Assembly: GCA_026770615.1 (NCBI GenBank)
Contig: MU631404.1
Span: forward strand, 343,009-356,553
Reading direction: 5' to 3'
Length of the DNA: 13,545 nt
Source of the DNA: Pavlovales sp. CCMP2436
Lineage: Eukaryota > Haptophyta > Pavlovophyceae > Pavlovales
The notes beneath the pieces are model-generated. The model saw only the letters and a program-made list of their open reading frames with translations, was not told the DNA's origin and did not search any database. Both the position numbers and the translations under genes were made by a program. This document shows positions 7,341 through 13,545 of the stretch, one piece after another; positions within the stretch are counted from its first letter, which is position 1; the number at the start of each line of letters is the position of its first letter.

Positions 7341-8603
7341 GCAAGCTGGTCGTCGTCGAGCGAGACTCCCAGTGCGTGTGTCGCCTGCGCGTGGATGATC
7401 GCGTCGACGCGTGTGCACGCGTTGTGCGCCTGTTCCGGGTAGTAGTGGCGGGCAAAGTACTCAAATTTGCGTACAGTGGAGAAGAGCGTTAGTAGCCAGA
7501 GCTGTTGCTTGTGTGACGAGCTGAGCGTTGCGATTAGCTTGTTTGAGATGCTGGCAATCTCGTCACACTTGCCAGCGAAGGCAAGCTTAACGTACTCCTC
7601 CGAGCCGATTGGGAGGCCGTAGCACATGACGCCGTAGTGCGGGGTCAGGGCGCCCTCGAGCAGGTGGCTGCGTGTCACCAAGCCACGGTGGGCGTCGAGG
7701 GAGGCGATTTGGACCTCTTCGATCCAGCATTCACACTTGGACGGCTGCACGACAAGGCCGAGCCGTAAGAAGAGCGCGTCGAGGAAGCGCTGCATCGCCG
7801 CGAAGACTATCCAGGGCGGACCGCGCGGGCGTACGTCGTCGTGGCCAGCCCGAGCGCCCCCACCGTATGGCCGCAGCTCGGCGTCGAGCACCTTTAGCTC
7901 GGGGTGGATGGAGATCGCAAAGGCGACTCCAGCCTCTAGTGACCCTTGAGCGACACCGGTCTCGCCGTCTCTGCCCATGGGCATCAGGCTGCCGCCCTTG
8001 CCAGTGACGAAGATCGGGTACTTGGAAGCGAGCGTGGCGTAGAAGAGGCGTGCGAGCGGAGCTAGGCCGGGGGAGCTGACGAGGGTGCGTGCTACCATCT
8101 CTGCGCGGTCTCCCTCATTGAAGGCGTTGTAGATGTCGGAGCCTGCGATACAAAAGTGTGGGTTTTCAAGCAGCTCACGCACCCCAAAGATGAACTTGGT
8201 GCCGCCTGCCGAGACGAGGACTCCCAGCTGCTGCGGGAAGAGGTATTCCTCAATCTCACCGCGAAGACCCTTGTTGAGGAAGACCCCTTTCGTAAGCCCC
8301 CGTCTCAGCGCACACGAGATGCCGATTGGCCGCGCAGCCTCCGCGACGCCGACCTGGGCCGCGCACTTGCGGAGTGGCACGCACCGTGCAGCGCAGAACA
8401 CAAAGTAGAACCAGGGAGGCAGGTTGCCCTTTGCGAAGGATGACGCCAGCCAGGCGTGTGACTCGAGTACTTGACGTGCGGCATTTCCAACAAAGGGTAC
8501 GGTCGGTCAGGCCAAGCGGTATGAGGTACTCATACTTCCATGGCGACGCGCCCTGGGCCTTGTCGGTCTTGAGCCCGCGATAAGACTCCTGCATCTCCGA
8601 GAT

Positions 8604-9076
8604 GCACGCGGCCTAGCGCACGCGGCCTAGCGCACGCAGCCTAGCGCACGCGGCCTAGAGCTCGCAGCCTAAAGTGCGCGGACTAAAGCGCGCGGTCTAG
8701 AGCACACGGCCTAGAGCTCGCGGCCTAGAGACCGCGGCCTAGAGCACGCGGTCTAGAGCACGCGGCCTAGAGCCCGCGGCCTAGAGCACGCGACCTAAAG
8801 CACGCGGCCTAGAGCAAGCGGTCTAGAGCACGCGGCTTAGAGCACGCGGTCTAGAGCGCGCGGCCTAGAGCTCGCGGCTCAGAGCCCGCGGCCTAGAGCG
8901 CGCGGCCTAGAGCCCGCGGCCTAGAGCGCGCGGCCTAGAGCCCGCGGCCTAGAGCGCGCGGCCTAGAGCTCGCTGCCTAGAGCGCGCGGCTCAGAGCGCG
9001 CGGCCTAGAGCGTGTGGCCTAGAGCGTGCGGCCTAGAGCTCGCGGCCTAGAGCTCGCGGCTCAGAGCGCACGGCCT
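8604..9076 (-). repeat. 14-bp minisatellite, array 2 (about 33 units)
   Basis: Tandem units of 14 bp, plus-strand consensus CGCGGCCTAGAGCN with drift at the last positions. From about 8880 to 8970 two unit types alternate (AGAGCCCGCGGCCT and AGAGCGCGCGGCCT), making a 28-bp higher-order period. CTAG in almost every unit and a length that is not a multiple of three close all frames, so it cannot be coding. It abuts the start of the RT coding on the minus strand and is the reverse complement of array 1 at 267-402. Confidence 0.95.
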
Positions 9077-9079
9077 CGT

Positions 9080-9100
9080 AGCTGCGGCGCCGCCGCAGCT
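9080..9100. repeat. 21-nt perfect palindrome at the outer edge of array 2
   Basis: Arms AGCTGCGGCG (9080-9089) and CGCCGCAGCT (9091-9100) with one central base. It sits 4 bp beyond the last recognisable minisatellite unit. Such GC-rich perfect hairpins are break-prone. Confidence 0.8.
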
Positions 9101-9163
9101 GCTGCCGTCGGCGCGATTTGCGAGCGCCGACGCGAGCTCCGATCGGTCGCTGAGGATCCCAGC

Positions 9164-10370
9164 CTATGGAATGCAAAGCGGGCACGCCATCCTGCGCGCA
9201 GCCGCTCCACGCTCCGAGCGGACGAGCGCCAAGAGGCTCCCCCCGTCTGGCCCGTGCGTCAGGTCGCGCGACCAGTCGACCGACGCGCAAAGCACTCGGA
9301 GGGCTGCGACCAAGCAGTAGCAGCGGGCCGAGGCGAAGATTGCGTCACCCACCTCCTCGCTGTATCCTGCAGCCATCGCTCCACCCCCGGTGCTCGCAGC
9401 CAGCGATGGCGCCTGTTGGCGCGGGCCAGCCCATCGGCCGAGCTCGTTCAAGACTGCCGACCTAGCCTCGAAAGCGCGCGCTGCGGTGACGAGGAAATGA
9501 CGCCCGCCGTGGTCAAAAGCACGCCACTCCTTGATTTCCTCTGGAGTAACCGCTAGTGATTTCATAGGCTGCCGCAGACACTTGCGTCCCGCAGCACCCG
9601 GCATCGGCATGTGTTGTCCCAGCGAGTCGAGAGACCACTCCCGCCCGTGGAGCATGCGCTCAGCAGCCCCGCCTCGCTCGAAGGAGAAGTCGAGCAAAAA
9701 GGCCCGGATGACGGCGCGCATCGCGTGCCACTCTGGCGCCCAGGCGAAAGGGCCTCGGAGGCCCGTCATGACCAGTGGGAACTGCTGCAGCACCGCGCCC
9801 GGCTCCATGTCCTCAACGCTTCCCGTCTTGTTGAGGAGGAACTCGATGGTCAGGACAGGCAGGAACACGGACACGTCCAGCCAGCCCGCCGATCCTGTCA
9901 CACTGCAGATCGTCATATCTGCAGGAGAGGAGGATGGAGACGACGAAGGAGCGGGCGACGTCACGAACAAATCTGTTCAGGTGCGACTGCGCGAGCTTCT
10001 CAAAGTGCACCACCATGAAGACCGAGAAACCCGCCTTCAGTTCGGGAGCCGAGGCCGCTGGTCTTGGCGCCACAGCTCGCACCACCACCGAGCTGACCGG
10101 GAAGGCGAAACCAACACTCTAGTTCAAAAACACGAGTCCGTCACGCGTCGCGTGCGCCGCGGCGGTGCCGCTGCGGTTGTCCCGAACGGCGTTGGCCTGC
10201 AGTTCACACAAGAAATCCGCCAGCGTGGCCGGGGCCACCCCCGTCCCCCAGGCATCAACTCCTGCCCCCGGTACCGCCGCGGCGTACGTCTACCATCGGC
10301 GCAGCGCCCGGCGCGCCCTGTTGCACGACCCTGCGTGTCTGCAAAGCGCCTTCGTCAGCAGCTCCCGCAT
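9164..10370 (-). pseudogene. Tyrosine recombinase of a DIRS-like retrotransposon or Crypton, with two in-frame TAG and a frameshift
   Basis: Site-specific recombinase that would integrate circular element DNA through a DNA-phosphotyrosine intermediate. The frame starts at ATG 10370-10368 (MRELLTKALCRHAG) and has TAG codons at 10292-10290 (after RRALRRW) and 10121-10119 (after GLVFLN). The N-terminal part (PATLADFLCELQ, then LRxxx-helical blocks) looks like the SAM-like core-binding domain. The first catalytic Arg is in SILLSCRYDDLQ (Arg codon 9920-9918). A frameshift follows near 9895. In the new frame come EFLLNKTG, then FDHGGRHFLV, the H-x-x-R motif (His codon 9511-9509, Arg 9502-9500). ELGRWAG follows, with Trp at the fifth position, then AAGYSEEVGDAIF with the nucleophilic Tyr at 9364-9362. 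TAG at 9166-9164. All catalytic residues are present although the gene is broken. DIRS versus Crypton cannot be decided here. About 400 codons, usual for the family. Confidence 0.7.
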
Positions 10371-10741
10371 GCGGACGATCGGGATCCGAACAAAACCGGG
10401 CTGCTGTCAGCCCCTAGGCGGGCCGCTCGCACGGGTCGATCCGGCTCGCTGGCGCGCACCCCCGTCACCGCTGGCTCTCGGCCAGTGAGGCGAGATCTGG
10501 GATGTTATTTGCTATTTGCTGTTATTTCTGTTACGCGGGATAAAGTCCGGGTGGGGCTCACCCCGCTCGGGCTTTCCGCGCGTTCCTGCTCTCTGACTAA
10601 GTCACGTCCCGCCGTCGGCTCCCTGCCGGGCCCCGTCCGCATAAGCCATAACCTAGCTAATAATGTCATGGGAGAAGTCCGGGTAGCTGGTAGCACGCCA
10701 ACAGCAGTGCTCACTGCCAGGCCCCCCAATTCCGAGTTTAA
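10371..10741. other. Spacer between tyrosine recombinase and copia gag; possible LTR/leader remnant
   Basis: No protein I can recognise. A TTTGCT-rich stretch (10505-10530) is followed by an imperfect GC hairpin around GGTGGGGCTCACC (about 10551-10563). At 10688-10695 TGGTAGCA matches the start of the initiator-Met tRNA primer-binding site used by copia elements, but the bases after it do not continue the match and no CA end precedes it cleanly. I cannot define a 5' LTR. A long plus-strand open frame spanning 9531-10979 is an antisense shadow of the recombinase. Confidence 0.35.
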
Positions 10742-11779
10742 ACAACGCATGACTCAGCGTCATCGACCTCTGGTGCTCAGATCCTCTCCGCCGTCCATCA
10801 CCTCAAGCAGCTCTACGAGCCGCTCCTGGATTTGGACCCAGCGGCGTTCGAGCAGATCATCCAGCTCAGCTCGATCACGTCGACGCCCTCGCTGCACTTC
10901 CTGCTCGCCCAGACCAATCAGCTTACCCTCGACGCGTTCTCGAGGCCTGATGCACGCGCGCGCTTCACGGATGAGCTGAGCAAGTTCATCGCCCCGCAGC
11001 GCGCAGCCTGCGCGCCGCCCGCTCACCCGCCCAGGCGCAACGCGCTGGTCAAGATGCAGGCGCTGGCGGCCAAGCCAGAGCTTGGAGGCGCCAAGAACTA
11101 CAAGCAGATCACCCGCAACAAGCTGTACAAGGACGCCGCCCGTCCTCAGCTCTCATGCGAGCACTGCAAGAAGACCGGCCACACAGTTGCAGACTGCTGG
11201 CAACTGAACGGCTTCCCGCCCAAGAACGAGCAGCCGATCACGGTCAACTCTGGGCAGGCCGCCGCCAAGCGCGCGGCCAACTACGCGATCCAGACGCGCG
11301 AACCGCACGAGCACTCCGGCATGGCCACGCTCACGGCTCAGTTCAACGAGGACCTACACGCTCACGTCGCGTCGCTCGAGAACAACTTGCTGCGCCACCA
11401 CTCTCTCGAGACCGACGCGCACCCGCCGCTCGAGATCTACGAGCGCATGCCGCCCGAGATCATCGAGCACGTGACGCTCGAGATCTACGACCGCATGCCG
11501 CCCAAGATCAACGAGCACCTTCCGCTCGAGATCAACGAGCACTTGCCGCTCGAGGCCACCGCGCACATCTCGTCGCCCGAGACCATCGCGCACACGCCGC
11601 TCGAGGCCAACGCGCACCTGTCGCCGCCCGAGGCTATTGCGCACACGCCGCTTCTCGCAAACATGCTCACGAACTCGATGCCGCTCTCGCCCAACACGCT
11701 CACACAGTGCCTCGCCGAGGAATTGCAGCACGCAGACGACGCGGTGCATCCTCGGGCAAGGAGACGGGCCATACTGTGA
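10742..11779 (+). pseudogene. Copia-type gag with CCHC zinc knuckle and octapeptide repeats
   Basis: Capsid/nucleocapsid protein that packages element RNA in the cytoplasm. The frame opens after TAA 10739-10741 and has no ATG before the conserved part (GAQILSAVHHLKQLYEPLL). A nearby ATG at 10749 is out of frame, so the true start is lost or frameshifted. A helical gag segment (DPAAFEQIIQLSSI, LAQTNQLTLDAF, TDELSKFI) is followed by basic residues and C-x2-C-x4-H-x4-C at 11156-11197 (CEHCKKTGHTVADC), a perfect retroviral-type knuckle. Beyond it lies AKRAANYAIQ and then an octapeptide repeat (11402-11668). The frame ends at TGA 11777-11779, but protein-like sequence continues in another frame from about 11735-11760, so a single indel breaks the gene there. 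Confidence 0.7.
11402..11668 (+). repeat. Octapeptide (24-bp) tandem repeat inside copia gag
   Basis: About ten units of 8 (twice 9) residues: SLETDAHP, PLEIYERM, PPEIIEHV, TLEIYDRM, PPKINEHL, PLEINEHL, PLEATAHI, SSPETIAHT, PLEANAHL, SPPEAIAHT, then a decaying PLLANM. Consensus P-L/P-E-I-x-E/A-H-L/M. It lies between the zinc knuckle and the Cys-rich module. Third-base differences among units suggest the repeat is kept at protein level rather than freshly expanded. Confidence 0.8.
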
Positions 11780-12701
11780 GGACAACAACTGCCACTTCAA
11801 GCAGTACCTCGTCACCCAGAAGAACCTCTACTCGGGCAGTGCATCGATGACCAACCCGACCATCAAGCTCGACTCCGAGACGTACGCCGTCACACAGCGC
11901 GACGCCAATGGCGAGCCGACCTCGAACAAATTCAACAACGACCCGCTTGACGATGACATCACCAATCGCCTGCGCGTCTCCGATATCCTATCTGGGCAGA
12001 TCATGGAAAACTCCGAGATCTACCCGACCAAGTGCTGCGCGCCGAGCTGCATCGCTCGCGCATCCGTCGGCGTCTACCAGCGCTCGACCGGCCTGTACAA
12101 GTACACGTGCACCTTCGAGGACTGCCGTGACCAGGCCAAGGACATGTCCAACTGCAAGCGCACCGCGCGCTTCGCCACCGCCAAGCTTATCTCCATCCAA
12201 GACGGAGAGCCACCCGAGCTTTGGCACGGTGACAAGGACAACTTCGTCTGCAAGGACTGCAGCACAGTACCTTACGAGTGCTGGGAGTGTGTTCTGGTCG
12301 GCAACGACCGCCTGCGCTGCCGCAACTGCACCCTCGGCTACTTCTGTAAGCCGTGCCGCACGCCAAGGGCCTACTACACTGGAACCTGGCCTACGCCGCT
12401 GCCGGCGCTGCACAGCAAGCCGCAGCCGCACCCAGCCACATCGGCGCCACCGCCGACTCACAAGCCGCCGCCTGAGGAGGACACGTACTCCTCAATGCTC
12501 AAGCCGCCGCAACCGCCTCAGCCTCCACACAACACTACGACATCGCCGCCATCGCAGAACAATCTGACGACGCCGCTGCCTGCACCAACAACATCTCCTC
12601 CGCCATCGCCGATCACATCGCCGCAGCACTTCGCGCTCGCCGGTTCGCAGCCGCCGATGCAGCCGCAATCGATCGACTCTCTACTACTACAGATTATAAA
12701 G

Positions 12702-12743
12702 GTAAGTTCTAACACAAAACTATGAACTTCCCTATCCAAAGAG
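12702..12743 (+). other. Possible 42-bp intron containing the TGA
   Basis: GTAAGT directly after AAG (12699-12701) is a consensus 5' splice site. TTCTAAC follows within 12 nt, and CCAAAGAG ends at 12743. The 42 nt are AT-rich against GC-rich neighbours, carry the only stop in this part, and their removal keeps the frame. This is short for an intron and retroelements seldom keep introns, so simple decay is equally likely. Confidence 0.25.
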
Positions 12744-12863
12744 TCCACGTCGGCGCCTTCTCCGCCAAAAGAATCAGCCCAGGCGCCGCCTCTTCACCCG
12801 ATCTCCACGTCGGCGTCTCCTCCGCCAAAAGAATCTTCCCTGACGCCGCCTCTTCAGCCGATT
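12744..12863 (+). repeat. 60-bp tandem duplication in the Pro-rich linker
   Basis: 12744-12803 and 12804-12863 are direct copies, 52 of 60 bases identical, encoding STSAPSPPKES... and STSASPPPKES... . A faded third start (PMTTLAPP) follows. Confidence 0.85.
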
Positions 12864-13001
12864 CCCATGACGACGCTGGCTCCGCCGCAGCAACGCAAGG
12901 GCAACCTGCCCAAGGTGTCGCTCAGACCTTCATGGCTGACCGGCCAAGCGCGCTTGCCGATCTTGACCTGCTAGCCTGCTCAGCACCTCCTCACGGCCTA
13001 A

Positions 13002-13255
13002 AGCGTGACCGAGGACAAGGAGGACAAGCACTCCTCGGCGCCCATCAAGACGCACGACAAGTTTGTCTTCGACGCCACACTCGACTTGGGCTGCTCCGTC
13101 AGCATGCTCGTCGACGAGAGCTGGGGACTCATCACAGACCCAAAGCCGACCAAGGCCAGCATCTCAGTGGCCAACCGCGCAGCTATGCAAGCTGTGCACA
13201 GCGGCCTCATCTCCGTCACGTTCACAGACGACATCGGCGGATACCTACGAGTTGA
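13002..13255 (+). pseudogene. Copia aspartic protease domain
   Basis: Cleaves the gag-pol polyprotein in intact elements. Frame from SVTEDKEDKHSS to a break near 13250. The active-site region reads FDATLDLGCSVSMLV, matching the copia 'l-D-S-G-A/C-S-x-x-M' site; Asp codon 13083-13085. The second position is Leu (TTG, 13086-13088) instead of Ser or Thr, one base from TCG. After it come ITDPKPTK and SISVANRAAMQAVHSGLISVTF, matching the 'i.vanG....v.g.G.v' second half of copia proteases, with the usual Gly missing. The domain is followed in another frame by the GAG-pre-integrase segment. Confidence 0.7.
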
Positions 13256-13256
13256 T

Positions 13257-13545
13257 TCATCGACGCGCTCTCCGTGCACGGCCTGGAGACACCACTCATC
13301 TCAGTCCACTCGCTGGCAGCTCAAGGCTGCTCCATCATCTTCGACGTCAAAGGTGGCTCCCTGAAGTCCATCACGTCGACTCGGCGCACACAGATCAAGT
13401 TCGGCATCGATCACCTCATCAAGTGCTCGGTCAACGTGCCGCTCGACTACACGCCGACCATCCACAAGGCGCTCTCTGCTAACCTCTCGCAGGAGACGTC
13501 CAACCTCTGGCGGGCCCGCTTCAACCACGCAGGCCGCCACGCCGT
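13257..13545 (+). pseudogene. Copia protease end and GAG-pre-integrase domain, cut by the window edge
   Basis: Third frame after a break near 13250. FIDALSVHGLETPLISVHSL matches the copia 'l.daL.VPgL..nLiSv..L' segment, followed by AAQGCSIIFDV and TRRTQIKFGIDHL. At the end LWRARFNHAGRHA matches the GAG-pre-integrase 'LWHxRlGH' motif, with Arg in place of the first His. Integrase would follow outside the window. Confidence 0.75.

Larger units (their letters stand above)
5353..8603 (-). mobile_element. Non-LTR retrotransposon (single-ORF, PD-(D/E)xK-type endonuclease), interrupted by a solo LTR
   Basis: Minus-strand element with RT, a C-terminal region and an A8 tail. Its 5' side runs directly into the 14-bp minisatellite at 8604. 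The downstream 140 bp (5500-5361) is a 3' UTR containing two copies of ACCCAGGCGGCAT. A copia-type solo LTR lies within. The part N-terminal to RT is absent on this side of the array; a similar part lies at 2-283 on the other strand. Confidence 0.75.
5501..8603 (-). pseudogene. Non-LTR retrotransposon polyprotein: RT plus C-terminal restriction-like endonuclease, broken
   Basis: Copies RNA into DNA at a nicked target in intact relatives. Order on the minus strand: KTDKAQGASPWKYEYLIPLG (8570-8510, RT start); a frameshift near 8490; then LESHAWLASSFAKGNLPPWF into the main RT. Motif A is SDIYNAFNEGDR (Asp codon 8137-8135). GVAQGSLEAGVAFA is the motif B-like segment. Motif C is AGHDDV (Asp codons 7840-7835), with His where Tyr/Met/Leu is usual. 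At DDQLAT the frame is split by a 341-bp LTR; deleting the LTR and one CAGTG joins it in frame to ATARLALLRRYRGAGLRRMVDI. A frameshift near 6430 follows 'WVAALP'. The last part has RHNPL, then a PD-(D/E)xK-like motif: KVDLYAE (Asp codon 6118-6116) and, 18 residues on, LELK (Glu 6064-6062, Lys 6058-6056). The usual Cys pair of the preceding CCHC knuckle is mostly lost. TAA at 5503-5501. Confidence 0.75.
11745..13001 (+). pseudogene. Copia gag-pol middle part: Cys-rich zinc-binding module and Pro-rich linker
   Basis: Continues gag in a second frame from about 11745 (CILGQGDGPYCEDNNC). A stretch of ordinary composition (SETYAVTQRDANGEP, NRLRVSDILSGQIMENSEIY) leads to a Cys-rich region. Its first half (12033-12155) has CC-x3-C, then C-x4-C and a further Cys. 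Its second half (12249-12356) is C-x2-C-x6-C-x2-C-x9-C-x2-C-x5-C-x2-C, four regular CxxC pairs able to bind two zinc ions. I do not know this from copia gag; it could be a captured host zinc domain. A Pro/Ser/Thr-rich linker follows to about 12965, including a 60-bp tandem duplication. In-frame stops are TGA 12723-12725, TAG 12972-12974 and TAA 12999-13001. The same frame continues into protease, so the stops are decay, or in the first case possibly intronic. Confidence 0.6.
10742..13545 (+). mobile_element. Ty1/copia LTR retrotransposon, gag and start of pol, decayed, running off the window
   Basis: Order CCHC zinc knuckle, Cys-rich module, Pro-rich linker, aspartic protease, GAG-pre-integrase is the copia order (gag-PR-IN before RT). 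Integrase, RT and RNase H would lie beyond 13545. The 5' LTR is not identified, and only about 138 codons precede the knuckle where copia gag usually has more, so the 5' side is probably truncated. It is in the plus orientation. Whether the solo LTR at 6995-7335 belongs to this family cannot be told without an LTR to compare. Confidence 0.75.

Noticed and set aside
6992..7343. 8-bp target duplication CAGTGGCA around the LTR
   Set aside because: The longer match partly reflects a pre-existing GGCAGTGGCAGTG repeat at the target. TG..CA ends and frame repair set the duplication at 5 bp.
8604..9076. CRISPR-like regular repeat array
   Set aside because: Units are contiguous 14-mers without unique spacers, and the setting is eukaryotic.
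4175..10370. RT and tyrosine recombinase as one intact DIRS element split by the non-LTR insertion
   Set aside because: They are on opposite strands, which removal of the non-LTR element alone does not correct.
10503..10703. A 5' LTR from TGTTATTT to GCCAACA
   Set aside because: The tips are not matching inverted repeats, no primer-binding site follows, and no second copy is in the window.
9531..10979. 482-codon open frame on the plus strand
   Set aside because: It covers the tyrosine recombinase in antisense and then the copia gag in the wrong frame. Its composition is Arg/Pro/Ser-rich with no motif, while the other readings carry catalytic and zinc-knuckle motifs.

Overview
The window reads as a repeat-dense stretch of a GC-rich nuclear genome from a microbial eukaryote. 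A marine microalga or similar protist is the best guess, but nothing here fixes the taxon. I see no intact host gene, no rRNA or tRNA gene and no bacterial signals. All recognisable protein coding belongs to retroelements, and every recognisable gene is broken by stops, frameshifts or insertions.

Layout, left to right. (1) 2-283 (+): piece of a non-LTR retrotransposon polyprotein, the part just before the reverse transcriptase (RT) domain, running into a 14-bp minisatellite (267-402). (2) 532-1313: non-autonomous DNA transposon with perfect 25-bp terminal inverted repeats and an AAAT target duplication. (3) 1740-3788 (-): gag-like ORF with a C-terminal CCCH-type finger and three frameshifts. 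(4) 3904-5345 (+): DIRS-like RT gene facing away from the gag-like ORF, with a diverged tandem copy of its first exon-sized block; it is cut off by a T8 run. (5) 5353-8603 (-): non-LTR retrotransposon with RT and a C-terminal PD-(D/E)xK-type nuclease, itself split by a 341-bp solo LTR (6995-7335) with a 5-bp target duplication. (6) 8604-9076: a longer array of the same 14-bp minisatellite, inverted relative to the first. (7) 9164-10370 (-): tyrosine recombinase pseudogene of DIRS or Crypton type with all catalytic residues visible. (8) 10742-13545 (+): Ty1/copia gag and the start of pol (CCHC knuckle, an octapeptide repeat, an unusual Cys-rich module, a Pro-rich linker, aspartic protease, GAG-pre-integrase), leaving the window.

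History. The copia-type solo LTR landed in the non-LTR element after that element existed. The 3' A-tail of the non-LTR element abuts the truncated DIRS-like RT, so it probably inserted there. The two minisatellite arrays lie in opposite orientation, each joined to a different half of a non-LTR polyprotein at about the same place. This is what one inversion of about 8.7 kb with breakpoints inside a single array would leave, although two separate copies of one family could also explain it.

The parts least explained by known families are the Cys-rich module in the copia gag, the minisatellite inside the non-LTR ORF, and the head-to-head gag-like/RT pair.
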